Notes under the pieces: generated by a model
What the model was told of the DNA's origin: nothing
What the model saw: only the letters and a program-made list of their open reading frames with translations
The model's database searches: none
Position numbers and translations under genes: made by a program
In this document: in pieces, positions 23,532 through 30,365 of the stretch
How positions within the stretch are numbered: the first letter of the stretch is position 1
Layout of the letters: each line of letters opens with the position of its first letter
Origin: a virus
Strand: one strand, 5' to 3'
DNA length: 42,645 nucleotides
Virus record (IMG/VR): IMGVR_UViG_3300021406_000020
Span: 1-42,645 of that record

Positions 23532-23681
23532 TCATTTCTTTCCCCATTTCCGCTTTGCCCCCAATAACCCGCGACGAGCCATCTCTCGTTTATATCCTTC
23601 TTCGCCGCCGAAAAGAAGAATTTGAGAAGCCTTACTCTTTCTTCCGTCTTGTAGAGTGAGTTTTTTTGAACGTTTTTTCAT
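23532..23681 (-). CDS. Small very basic protein, 49 aa
   Basis: MKKRSKKLTLQDGRKSKASQ followed by LLFGGEEGYKREMARRGLLG and a basic end. Nearly a third Lys/Arg, so nucleic-acid binding is likely. Frame, direction and spacing fit the early operon. Confidence 0.55.
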   Translation of the reverse strand: MKKRSKKLTLQDGRKSKASQILLFGGEEGYKREMARRGLLGAKRKWGKK

Positions 23682-23749
23682 GTTTTTTTTATATTCCTAG
23701 CCTTCTATCCTTCTGCTCGACCATTGAGTCTTTTTTATTTTTTTCTTTT

Positions 23750-24319
23750 TTATCTCCCGCCGGAAAAATCCTTGACCTTGATTTTATACATATCTCCGTT
23801 TTCACAATGCCAGACTATTCCCTCAATGCCACACTCTTTGCCATATTTTGACTTCTGTGCGGGCAACCATGCTTTTAACCCTTCATAGTCCGTCGGCACA
23901 TCCTCAAAGACTGGTGCTTGTCCCAGCGAAAAGAACACAACACGGTTGCTATCAAGATTTAACGGATTTCCTTGAATGTTTGTACCCAATGCTTCGCCGC
24001 TCCACTCGCCGTCAGGGATAGTAGAAAAGTCGGTGTTCTTAACTGCGTCCATAATCCATTTATCCTCGTTTGATTCGGAAGCGTCCACATACCACGGTTC
24101 AACAATGCCTTTATGCTTTTGGATTTTGTCGGGGTTTCTCCGCTTCTCCACCCTAACCACTGTCTTATTTCGCACTGTAACCCGAATGTTCATGCCATCC
24201 AGTTTCTCGGTGGCTTTCGCGCCGGAAAGCAAAGAGGGGTCAAATCCCTCGACATATTTGTTTACTACTGCAGTGTTACCGTCCCAATCCCTGTCAAATA
24301 TTGTTTTAATTTTTCTCAT
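23750..24319 (-). CDS. RNA ligase-like nucleotidyltransferase, 189 aa
   Basis: Motif I is ATEKLDG, with Lys39 the predicted AMP-acceptor; motif IV GIEGIVWH and motif V YKIKVKDF lie near the C-terminus. RVEKRRNPDK and WSGEALGTNIQGN fit the middle of the core. Only the adenylation domain is present, as in short phage ligases of the RNA ligase group (DUF5565-like). It could repair cleaved tRNA or other RNA during infection; a DNA-ligase role is less likely because no OB domain is visible. Confidence 0.72.
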   Translation of the reverse strand: MRKIKTIFDRDWDGNTAVVNKYVEGFDPSLLSGAKATEKLDGMNIRVTVRNKTVVRVEKRRNPDKIQKHKGIVEPWYVDASESNEDKWIMDAVKNTDFSTIPDGEWSGEALGTNIQGNPLNLDSNRVVFFSLGQAPVFEDVPTDYEGLKAWLPAQKSKYGKECGIEGIVWHCENGDMYKIKVKDFSGGR

Positions 24320-24621
24320 ATTAGTTTTGCTTGATTAGTTTCTTTCTCGACTTTTCTGGGCGCGATGCCATTGATTGAATAATCTATTGGCGGCGGGGAA
24401 AAAGAAGAAAAAGATTCCTCCCTGGGCTCGCTTACTAACCGATACTTTTCTAACCCATTTTCTTTTTCACTTTCTAGTATTTTTTCCGCGCGCATTTTTC
24501 TGCATACCCGCGATAATTCCGCGCCAAAGAATCCGCCGCCGTAAGACTTGTCTAAGTTTTTCGCCGGAATGATAAAGGGATATTCTTTGAGATATTTCAG
24601 CACCAACTCTTTTTGTGTCAT
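24316..24621 (-). CDS. Winged-helix-like protein, 101 aa
   Basis: TQKELVLKYLKEYPFIIPAK starts a winged-helix-like fold (LSRVCRKMRAEKILESEKE as recognition part), then a Ser/Pro-rich disordered tail. ATGA overlaps with both neighbours. A regulator or DNA-binding adaptor. Confidence 0.6.
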   Translation of the reverse strand: MTQKELVLKYLKEYPFIIPAKNLDKSYGGGFFGAELSRVCRKMRAEKILESEKENGLEKYRLVSEPREESFSSFSPPPIDYSINGIAPRKVEKETNQAKLI

Positions 24622-25625
24622 AGAAATAATGGAACACCTATTTTAGCTATTCGACGGTTAGCTATTTCGATATATTCTGGGTTAAGTTCGACGCCCAGAT
24701 AATTTCTTCCCAATTTCGCCGCAACAAGTCCAGTAGTCCCAGCTCCCATAAAAGGGTCTAAGACAACCCCACCTGCGGGGCAACCCGCTAAAATCATTGG
24801 CGCAATAAGTTCTTCGGGATAGGTAGCAAAATGCGCTTCGGGAAACGGGGAAGTAGTTACGGTCCAAACATCTCGCTTGTTTCTCATACCCGGCGTTCCT
24901 ATAGGTTCGCCGTTCGCTTTGAAGTATCCATCATGCCCCATCATTGAAGTTCCACCGCCCGCTTGGTCGGGAGTATACTGCTTTCTGTTAGCGGAGTTCT
25001 GCGGATCGTCCTTGTGTTTTCCATTGATGGATTTGTTCCCAAATCCATCAACCATCCTCGGGTCCGAATAGACAGATTTTTCCTTGATAGCATCTGCATC
25101 GTAGAAATAGTCCTTATTCTTTGACATTAAGAACACATACTCATGGCTCTTAGTGCATCTATCCGTTACGCTTTCAGGCATAGGATTAGGTTTAGCCCAG
25201 ATAATGTCTTGGCGGAGATACCAACCATTCGCTCGAAGCGCAAAAGCCGTCATCCACGGAATACCTACAAGGTCTTTCGTCTTAAACCCCTTTGGGGCTT
25301 TGCGTTGTTTTATCTCTAACCTTTCCCCACCGAAACGGCCGTTACTTCCGCTATCATCCCTCCCGCTTTTACCCGCGGCATAACTATCCCCTAAATTGAG
25401 CCACAGCGTGCCTTCTTTTTTTAGAACGCGCTTTACCTCACCAAACACTGAAACGAGGTTCTCAACGTATAATTCGGGCGTTGTTTCAGCTCCTAGCTGT
25501 CCATCTACTCCATAATCCCGCAAACCCCAATAAGGCGGGGAAGTAACACAACAATCCACGCTTTCGTCGGGAAAAGATTTAAGAACATCCAAACAATCGC
25601 CTTGTATGATTTCGTTAAGTTTCAT
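24618..25625 (-). CDS. Beta-class DNA methyltransferase, 335 aa
   Basis: Motif IV SPPYW (residues 29-33) near the N-terminus and motif I DPFMGAGTTG near residue 295 give the beta order (IV, then TRD, then I). SPPY favours N4-cytosine; N6-adenine cannot be excluded. The middle 120-250 region, rich in Asn/Gly, is the target-recognition domain. ATGA coupling to the next gene. With the C5 enzyme this phage carries two methyltransferases and no restriction nuclease. Confidence 0.87.
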   Translation of the reverse strand: MKLNEIIQGDCLDVLKSFPDESVDCCVTSPPYWGLRDYGVDGQLGAETTPELYVENLVSVFGEVKRVLKKEGTLWLNLGDSYAAGKSGRDDSGSNGRFGGERLEIKQRKAPKGFKTKDLVGIPWMTAFALRANGWYLRQDIIWAKPNPMPESVTDRCTKSHEYVFLMSKNKDYFYDADAIKEKSVYSDPRMVDGFGNKSINGKHKDDPQNSANRKQYTPDQAGGGTSMMGHDGYFKANGEPIGTPGMRNKRDVWTVTTSPFPEAHFATYPEELIAPMILAGCPAGGVVLDPFMGAGTTGLVAAKLGRNYLGVELNPEYIEIANRRIAKIGVPLFL

Positions 25626-25662
25626 TTTTCTTTCACAAGGTTATAGAGATTATCTTTGAAGC

Positions 25663-25905
25663 TCATGGTTCTAATATTCTCGTATGAATTTTTTTATATT
25701 CTTGGACTTTTTCCTTGAATGTTTCGTATGAAATTCTTTCTATCCAACCAAAGCTCGTGCCTTCTTCATTGGACGCGAAGCTTATCTCTAAATCTTCGTC
25801 GTTCGCATAAATGGTAAAAACCCTCTCTGTTAAATTAACATCGAAAATGAACTCCGCTACTTCCTTATCTGTCCCTAGTTTTATACTTTTTCCGACGCTT
25901 ATCAT
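25663..25905 (-). CDS. Unknown small protein, 80 aa
   Basis: Beta strands at first (SIKLGTDKEVAEFIFDVNL, VFTIYANDEDLEISF), then a C-terminal helix. Acidic, soluble, no motif. It stands alone between the methyltransferase and the Cys-rich gene. Confidence 0.55.
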   Translation of the reverse strand: MISVGKSIKLGTDKEVAEFIFDVNLTERVFTIYANDEDLEISFASNEEGTSFGWIERISYETFKEKVQEYKKIHTRILEP

Positions 25906-25933
25906 ATCTCTCTTAATAGTGTTATTCCTTGAT

Positions 25934-26200
25934 TCATTTTTTTATTTCTTTTTCCGGGAATAATTGATTTTTGCGGTTATGTTCATACATTATTTTTTCC
26001 GCGTCGCCCTTGCACATACATTCATCTTCGTCCTCGCATTCGCTATGCTTTCCTTCGTAACAATTTTCGCATAATGATTTATCAGGGTTGCATCCAGGGC
26101 AATCACAACTGCAGGTCTGGGATTCATAGAAGTGGTAACAGCCTACGTTTGGTCTATGGTATCCACTTCCGCAATGTTCAACGTGAAGGTTTGTAATCAT
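25934..26200 (-). CDS. Cys-rich small protein, 88 aa
   Basis: At least nine Cys: HCGSGYHRPNVGCYH, CSCDCPGCNPDK, CENCYEGKHSECEDEDECMC. Two or more zinc sites are expected. The start is preceded by CCCGCGAAA directly before ATGA, as at the 62-aa gene (27231). Function is unknown. Confidence 0.6.
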   Translation of the reverse strand: MITNLHVEHCGSGYHRPNVGCYHFYESQTCSCDCPGCNPDKSLCENCYEGKHSECEDEDECMCKGDAEKIMYEHNRKNQLFPEKEIKK

Positions 26201-26267
26201 TTTCGCGGGAAAAAAATTAAAAGGGGAAAAAGATTAAAGAGGGTTAGGGGGACTTTTTTGTTTTTTT

Positions 26268-26576
26268 TTAAGAAAATTCATGATCAAAAAAGTGGTAGCC
26301 ATCAATGATTATCACATCCCTACTTTCTTCGGGGTCGGTTATCGCTTGTTTTGCGTCCACCATCTTCCAAAAGTCCTTATGCGATATTTTGCGATTATAT
26401 TCATCCTCTATTTTCTTTCCCTTTAACCAGTTCTTAAAATCCTCGATTGATTTGTATATTTCGCCGTTTATTTGAAATGCGAACTTCCAACCCGCCGAAG
26501 ACTTCCCAATATGAAAGTTATCTCTGCGCTTACACGTTGGACACGCTTTTTCTGTTGCGTAGTAGTTTGTTCCCAT
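26268..26576 (-). CDS. MGTNYYA-type phage protein, 102 aa
   Basis: The N-terminus MGTNYYATEKACPTCKRRDN, with HIGKSSAGWKFAF after it, is a widespread phage protein type of unknown function. CPTC may bind a metal. It has its own promoter (TTGACG, 18 bp, TAATAT) carrying a GGGG dyad, with +1 on the ATG. Independent control suggests an early regulator or host-takeover protein. Confidence 0.7.
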   Translation of the reverse strand: MGTNYYATEKACPTCKRRDNFHIGKSSAGWKFAFQINGEIYKSIEDFKNWLKGKKIEDEYNRKISHKDFWKMVDAKQAITDPEESRDVIIIDGYHFFDHEFS

Positions 26577-26582
26577 GAATCT

Positions 26583-26612
26583 ATATTAGCATACCCCTAT
26601 AGCACACGTCAA
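26583..26612 (-). promoter_or_regulatory. Promoter with GGGG dyad for the MGTNYYA gene
   Basis: TTGACG at 26612-26607, 18-bp spacer containing GCTATAGGGGTATGC, TAATAT at 26588-26583, six bases to ATG 26576. It shares ATAGGGGTATGCTAA with the plus-strand promoter at 36.97 kb. Confidence 0.7.
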
Positions 26613-26635
26613 ACCCCTTAACTGTTAATAACTTC

Positions 26636-27046
26636 TTAGCTCTTTTTCGGGGCGATAAGCTCCAACCGTCCTAACTCCGCTTCGTATTCTTTCCTACCAA
26701 AAGGCGGCGCAATCGTTTGGCTTTTTCTTTTGAGTGCAAGGAATGCTTTATCTCCCATTCGTTCAGTAATCCACAAAGTAAACTCGACTGGTTCTCGATG
26801 CGCCCAATAAAGATGACAATAAAAACAAAGTCCTATCGAATTGGAGGTGTCCCAGCGAGTCGAGAGATTGCCTCTAGTAAAAATGTGCGCACACTGCGTC
26901 GCTCCTGTTTTTCCGCATCGTTGGCATATCGGATCACGCGCCCGGATATATCGGCTAAATAACTTATCGAGTTCTTTTTTCGCTTTTTTAACATTGAAAG
27001 GTTTTGATTTCTTTTTAGGGTCTTTATGGATGCCGGAGATTCTCAT
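26636..27046 (-). CDS. NinG-like HNH recombination nuclease, 136 aa
   Basis: CQRCGKTGATQCAHIFTRGN and LCFYCHLYWAHREPVEF match the NinG/Rap type in which zinc Cys pairs hold an HNH-like core. The lambda protein resolves recombination intermediates. ATGA overlap with the 62-aa gene. Together with ERF and SSB it completes a recombination set. Confidence 0.78.
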   Translation of the reverse strand: MRISGIHKDPKKKSKPFNVKKAKKELDKLFSRYIRARDPICQRCGKTGATQCAHIFTRGNLSTRWDTSNSIGLCFYCHLYWAHREPVEFTLWITERMGDKAFLALKRKSQTIAPPFGRKEYEAELGRLELIAPKKS

Positions 27047-27231
27047 TTTTCTTCTTTATCTTCTTTTGCGTGCCACCCCGCGCCGATTACTTTATACCAA
27101 ACATCCAGTCCTTTCGTCGCTAACCCGCACATCGAACAATCCTTAGGAACGCCAAATCCAAAAGTTCCCGTGGCAATATTATCTTGGTGTCCACACTTCT
27201 TACATTCAATGGTATCCATTATAAAACTCAT
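27043..27231 (-). CDS. Small zinc-ribbon protein, 62 aa
   Basis: CKKCGHQDN and CSMCGLA flank a Gly-rich loop, a complete four-Cys zinc ribbon. CCCGCGCGAAA precedes the ATG, as at the 88-aa gene. Coupled to the NinG-like gene. Confidence 0.65.
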   Translation of the reverse strand: MSFIMDTIECKKCGHQDNIATGTFGFGVPKDCSMCGLATKGLDVWYKVIGAGWHAKEDKEEK

Positions 27232-27259
27232 TTTCGCGCGGGAAGAAATTAAAGAAAAA

Positions 27260-27637
27260 TTAAAAAGAGTTATTCGCCATTACGCTAGGGGGGATTCTTT
27301 TTATTCTATTTGCTGGGTTCAATTTAGATTCTGCCCAGTCCCACTTCATGCGTTTAAAAAAGTCTTCATGTACTTTCATTGACTTGTTTTTACTTTCTTC
27401 GCTGGGTTCAATCCATTGCGGAGCGCGTAATTTTAATCGTTCGTCATTCTGCTTCTCCTGCTCGTCCGTTAATTGTTCGGTTTCCCTAATGAGACGGATA
27501 AAATTAACATTGATAGCTAACTCGTCATTCCGTAAATATACCACAGACTTTCCGCTTTTTATCTCATCCTTGATGCGATCATTTTCATCTTGGGAAACAA
27601 TTATATCCTCTCCGTCCACCTTATAGCGATAATTCAT
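27260..27637 (-). CDS. Unknown early protein, 125 aa
   Basis: N-terminal beta part (YRYKVDGEDIIVSQDENDRI) resembling small LytTR-like or PH-like folds, then charged helices with Trp and a basic C-terminus. ATGA overlap with the Rep-like gene suggests a partner in replication. No catalytic motif. Confidence 0.6.
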   Translation of the reverse strand: MNYRYKVDGEDIIVSQDENDRIKDEIKSGKSVVYLRNDELAINVNFIRLIRETEQLTDEQEKQNDERLKLRAPQWIEPSEESKNKSMKVHEDFFKRMKWDWAESKLNPANRIKRIPPSVMANNSF

Positions 27638-28323
27638 TTTGTAAATGCGAATTTAGTTTTATTCTTTTCTTCAATTTTTCCTTTCTTCTGATTCCAAAAC
27701 GATTCTAGTTTTGCCATTTTTTCTTCTAATTCTGCGGGGCTGGTTATCACAGGAGCATACGGCATTCCATTAGACGTCCTAACGAGACGCACGACCTTTT
27801 CCAAATACGGGATACCATATCGTTCATTGAGCCGTTTCGCAGCCGCCCATTCATGCTTGCGCCGGAACAATTCTTTATACGATGGCCTGATTTCCTTAAA
27901 TAAGTCAAAAACCTTATTTGAATCCGCGTCAGCGGTAATGGTTATATTTCTATTAGTTTTCTTAAATACTGGTTGGAGTACAGTTTCTGTACTACCTTTG
28001 AGTACAGTTTCTGTACCTATTGAGTACGCTTTCTGTACTCTAGAATCATACCAAGTAATATCGTAAATATTATTTTTTCTATGGGTTCTTTCTATTTTTA
28101 GGTGTCCACTTTTTTCCATATCCGATATTAAATGCGATAGGGTGCTTTTTGACCCCATACCTAGATCGTCCATGATAGTTTTATAGCTTGGGAAAGCATC
28201 ATGTTTGTTTATCGCCCACAATTTTAACCAAAGATAAAAACGTAATTCCTGCGGAGTACATTCCTTAATAAGTTCGTACGATGCGATAGAGAATTTCTGT
28301 TCGAGGTGTTTTATTTTTGGCAT
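27634..28323 (-). CDS. Replication-initiator-like HTH protein, 229 aa
   Basis: Start at ATG 28323 (MPKIKHLEQKF), after the attenuator; the longer frame runs through the hairpin. Residues about 25-80 form an HTH_36-type winged helix (FPSYKTIMDDLGMGSKSTL, then MEKSGHLKIERTHRKNNIYD). The C-terminal 90 residues are charged helices, like the partner-binding tails of phage O-type proteins. It heads the early operon, so it probably starts replication with host enzymes, as no phage polymerase or helicase is seen. Confidence 0.65.
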   Translation of the reverse strand: MPKIKHLEQKFSIASYELIKECTPQELRFYLWLKLWAINKHDAFPSYKTIMDDLGMGSKSTLSHLISDMEKSGHLKIERTHRKNNIYDITWYDSRVQKAYSIGTETVLKGSTETVLQPVFKKTNRNITITADADSNKVFDLFKEIRPSYKELFRRKHEWAAAKRLNERYGIPYLEKVVRLVRTSNGMPYAPVITSPAELEEKMAKLESFWNQKKGKIEEKNKTKFAFTK

Positions 28324-28329
28324 GGTGAT

Positions 28330-28363
28330 TAAAAAAGACAAAAGCCCATGCGCGAACATGAGC
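28330..28363 (-). terminator. Intrinsic terminator in the leader of the Rep-like gene
   Basis: GCTCATG, loop TTCGCG, CATGGGC (one G-U pair), then TTTTGTCTTTTTT on the minus strand (28343-28330). It lies between the promoter at 28454-28425 and ATG 28323, so transcription of the early operon must pass it. The loop strand GTTCGCGC can pair instead with GCGCGAAC 20 nt upstream, which would open the terminator. Confidence 0.7.
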
Positions 28364-28424
28364 TTGTGTCTTCCTACGGTTCGCGCCGCGAGAGAAAATA
28401 GTTAATTGATTTGATTGCCATTTA
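28364..28424 (-). promoter_or_regulatory. Attenuator leader with antiterminator sequence
   Basis: The leader RNA carries TCGC-GGC-GCGA (a small stem) and GCGCGAAC, which is the exact complement of GTTCGCGC in the terminator. Three mutually exclusive structures are possible. No known riboswitch was recognised. Confidence 0.5.
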
Positions 28425-28454
28425 AATATAGCATGAAGATTCCATGAATGTCAA
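28425..28454 (-). promoter_or_regulatory. Early promoter of the Rep-like gene
   Basis: TTGACA at 28454-28449, 18-bp spacer ending ATGC, TATATT at 28430-28425. Unlike most here it makes a leader of about 95 nt, in line with attenuation. The -35 overlaps the stop of the 77-aa gene. Confidence 0.72.
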
Positions 28455-28684
28455 TACTCCAAAAGCCGCCCCGTAGAAAGAAAATAAGAGGAAATGTATT
28501 CTGCTCTTACACTCATCGCCCTTTCCATATCTTTAGGGTTATAGACGTATTTTGATCGTTCTTGGGATTTTTTCATATATTTTCGGTGCGCCTCGGCCAT
28601 ATGTTTATATTTACATTGAACACAATATAGATTTTTATTGTTCGTTGGCATGAACAAATTGCTACAACGGGCGCAAGATTTCAT
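28451..28684 (-). CDS. Small zinc-ribbon protein, 77 aa
   Basis: Start at ATG 28684 (MKSCARC), overlapping the lysozyme-like stop as ATGA. CARCSNLFMPTNNKNLYCVQC is a good four-Cys ribbon; the remainder is basic (KKSQERSKYVYNPKD). A DNA/RNA-binding regulator is possible. Confidence 0.65.
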   Translation of the reverse strand: MKSCARCSNLFMPTNNKNLYCVQCKYKHMAEAHRKYMKKSQERSKYVYNPKDMERAMSVRAEYISSYFLSTGRLLEY

Positions 28685-29124
28685 ATCGTTTGGTATTTTC
28701 CCCAGCAGTTTTTTGATGGTGTCCACGGCGCGCTTCCATACTTATCGAATAGATACTTTCCAAAAGCGATATTTCCCTGTTCGGTGTTTAGATCATCGCC
28801 CATTGAAGTTGCAAGTTTCTGCCAAACGTATGTATTTATCTGCAAAATCCCTTCATCACGCTTTAGTGGCTTCCCAGTCGTCGGGTCATTTCCCCACAAG
28901 ATAGTTCCATCCGGCAAGAACTGGCGAGGGGCAGAATCTGGGCTTCCAGTGCTTTCACAAGAGGCGATATGCTTTAAGAGAGAGTATCCAGTCCACACAC
29001 CCACTGGGATTTGCGAAATTTGGGGGGTAGGCGGGGTTTTTGGGATTAAAACGATGGTTGGGGTTATTGCGTAGACTTTAGGGGCTACAATGGCTAAAAA
29101 GAGAATCCATAAATAGTGTTTCAA
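28681..29124 (-). CDS. Exported lysozyme-like (SLT-type) protein, 147 aa
   Basis: The N-terminus KHYLWILFLAIVAPKVYA is a signal peptide; the start codon is TTG at 29124. The mature part holds LLKHIASCESTGSPDS, where the Glu in SCES is the likely catalytic acid, then DEGILQINTYVWQKLA and an AFGKYLFDKYG helix, the layout of small transglycosylase domains. It would act on host peptidoglycan from outside the membrane. No Shine-Dalgarno site or promoter was clear. Confidence 0.7.
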   Translation of the reverse strand: MKHYLWILFLAIVAPKVYAITPTIVLIPKTPPTPQISQIPVGVWTGYSLLKHIASCESTGSPDSAPRQFLPDGTILWGNDPTTGKPLKRDEGILQINTYVWQKLATSMGDDLNTEQGNIAFGKYLFDKYGSAPWTPSKNCWGKYQTI

Positions 29125-29531
29125 AGTAATGGGAGAGTCCTCTGAATACCTCCCCGCCGAGTTTTCGGCATCTAGGCGAATTTAATCCCTAGAGATTGGT
29201 TAGCGACCTAATTAAGTATGACCGATTATTGAAAATTCACAAGGTCTTCATGTGCATAACCCTATACTACCCCCTTAGCCTATTATGGAGGCGAGAAACT
29301 TACTTAACGGGGCTTTTGGCGATATATCCAGCATTATTGGTTCGCCGTTTCTTCCCCGCCGATTCGTACTATGTTCATATCCGCCAACTGCCTATTATTC
29401 AATAAGCACGAGAAGTGCGCTTATCCTGATAAGTGTTTTTGTCCATGTCATTCGGGGGGACTTCATATAGCTGGGGCGTTAGAGGAAAAAGATGGTGGCG
29501 GGTTATCGTACCCGCCAAACGCTCCCGCAGT
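29125..29531. other. 407-bp gap with hairpins and no convincing gene
   Basis: No frame of reasonable size or codon style fits. Hairpins: GCCGA/TCGGC near 29157-29170, ATAAG...CTTAT (29400-29430), and GGCGGGT/ACCCGCC (29497-29516) with a weak T-stretch on the minus strand, a possible terminator for the cluster upstream. A 61-aa frame at 29399-29584 overlaps the 64-aa gene and was rejected. Confidence 0.5.
29480..29516 (-). terminator. Possible terminator after the 3-gene SD cluster
   Basis: Stem GGCGGGT/ACCCGCC with loop ACGATA, followed by ACCATCTTTTT on the minus strand. The T-tract begins five bases after the stem, which weakens the call. It follows the 64-aa gene stop (29532). Confidence 0.45.
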
Positions 29532-29726
29532 CTAGTTTGACGTTGGAAGAAAGTGTTGGGAGATTTCATGTTTCCGTTTTTCACGCTCGATCCACTTGCG
29601 GAGACAGTTTTTTGGCGGCATCGCCTCGTTGTGGAAATACCACTTCATGCCCGGACGATATGGAATCGAAATGGGCGTCAGGGTATCAGAAAAGTCTCCA
29701 CACATTTCGCACACTTCGATTTTCAT
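29532..29726 (-). CDS. Small Cys protein of the SD cluster, 64 aa
   Basis: CEMCGDF near the N-terminus and further Cys/His (KWYFHNEAMPPKNCLRKW); a possible zinc site. AGGAGG lies 4 bp before ATG, the best Shine-Dalgarno site in the genome. It is the last gene of a three-gene set with such sites. Confidence 0.65.
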   Translation of the reverse strand: MKIEVCEMCGDFSDTLTPISIPYRPGMKWYFHNEAMPPKNCLRKWIEREKRKHEISQHFLPTSN

Positions 29727-29734
29727 ATCCCCTC

Positions 29735-29902
29735 CTAGTTAGGACGAGTTCCGGCAGGATAGGTTCGACCGATTAAAGCAAAACCTTCTGCCCATTTTTG
29801 ATCGAGCGACACCTCTTTGGGTCGCCCACATGACCGACAAACGGCGTCGGATTTCTCCGTAATATGCGAGCAATATTTGCACGCTTCTTGTGTGAGTTTC
29901 AT
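29735..29902 (-). CDS. Zinc-ribbon protein of the SD cluster, 55 aa
   Basis: MKLTQEACKYCSHITEKSDA then VCRSCGRPKE gives a complete four-Cys ribbon; the C-terminus has KWAEGFALIGRT. ATG follows the upstream stop directly (TGAATG), with GGAGAG before it. Function unknown; likely a small regulator. Confidence 0.7.
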   Translation of the reverse strand: MKLTQEACKYCSHITEKSDAVCRSCGRPKEVSLDQKWAEGFALIGRTYPAGTRPN

Positions 29903-30127
29903 TCATCTCTCCTGTATCTCCAGTCGGTGAGCGAGTTCTTTGATTTTTCGCTCGCGTTGAATGTTAAGGATTCCCTTGTGGTCTTCTTCGAGGGAAGCCC
30001 GTAGCTCGTTGATGAGTTCCACTTTGGTTTTGGCGACATCAATTCTGTCGGCCGGAATGGTGATGGTTTCTGCGAGGGCAATAGCGGCGCAGAAAATAAA
30101 GAGTAAGACGAACTTGAGTAAGCGCAT
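29903..30127 (-). CDS. Exported helical protein, 74 aa
   Basis: Signal peptide MRLLKFVLLFIFCAAIALA, then a charged helical mature part. It may be an Rz-like or periplasmic protein. The SD sequence AGGAG (30138-30134) is partly in the base of a 9-bp hairpin, so translation may be controlled by RNA structure. First gene of the SD cluster. Confidence 0.6.
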   Translation of the reverse strand: MRLLKFVLLFIFCAAIALAETITIPADRIDVAKTKVELINELRASLEEDHKGILNIQRERKIKELAHRLEIQER

Positions 30128-30240
30128 AGAAGTCTCCTATTCAGTTGGGAATGTGCTGAATTGGAGAGTTTGAACGCTCTCCGTTCTGCCCCTGATAACC
30201 TAGTTGTATAGATAGTGAGGTTAGGAGCAGAGCGGAAAGC
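30128..30240 (-). promoter_or_regulatory. Structured leader upstream of the SD cluster
   Basis: Three stems in a row: CCTATTCAG/CTGAATTGG (30136-30164, one T-T mismatch), GGAGAG/CTCTCC (30163-30182) and GTTCTGC/GCAGAGC with inner TAACCT/AGGTTA (30183-30233). The first covers part of the AGGAG site of the 74-aa gene. No promoter was found for this strand here. Confidence 0.5.
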
Positions 30241-30242
30241 AC

Positions 30243-30272
30243 TTGACGATAGTAACAGAAATGAGTTACAAT
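30243..30272 (+). promoter_or_regulatory. Plus-strand sigma70-type promoter of a small RNA
   Basis: TTGACG at 30243-30248, 18-bp spacer, TACAAT at 30267-30272; predicted +1 at 30279. The RNA start coincides with the base of a stem-loop. Confidence 0.7.
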
Positions 30273-30278
30273 ACGTTA

Positions 30279-30361
30279 TGTAGAGGTAGGTTATCCGTAA
30301 AAACTCCTACTACATCCCAAGCTAGGATGGGTCTCCGCATAATGAGTGCGGAGATTTTTTG
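30279..30361 (+). ncRNA. Candidate plus-strand small RNA, about 83 nt, three stem-loops
   Basis: Stem 1: TGTAG (279-283) and TAGG pair with CCTA and CTACA, with AGG bulge and 15-nt loop. Stem 2: CCCA/TGGG or ATCC/GGAT. Stem 3: TCTCCGCA/TGCGGAGA with loop TAATGAG and TTTTTT, an intrinsic terminator. A consensus promoter stands 6 bp upstream. It fits exactly into the gap between two minus-strand genes. No known RNA family recognised. Confidence 0.7.
30332..30361 (+). terminator. Plus-strand intrinsic terminator of the small RNA
   Basis: Perfect 8-bp stem TCTCCGCA/TGCGGAGA, 7-nt loop, then six T. On the minus strand there is no T-run, so it works for plus transcripts only. Confidence 0.75.
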
Positions 30362-30365
30362 TTGC

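Noticed and set aside
28374-28421. Leader peptide ORF (ATG at 28421) in the attenuator leader
   Set aside because: The predicted +1 (28418) lies downstream of this ATG, so it would not be in the mRNA.
29399-29584. 61-aa minus frame after the SD cluster
   Set aside because: Overlaps the 64-aa gene by 53 bp, has no start signal, and its composition is random-like.
30163-30182. tRNA T-arm-like stem GGAGAG-CGTTCAAA-CTCTCC on the minus strand
   Set aside because: Loop is 8 nt and no acceptor or anticodon arms can be drawn; treated as a hairpin only.
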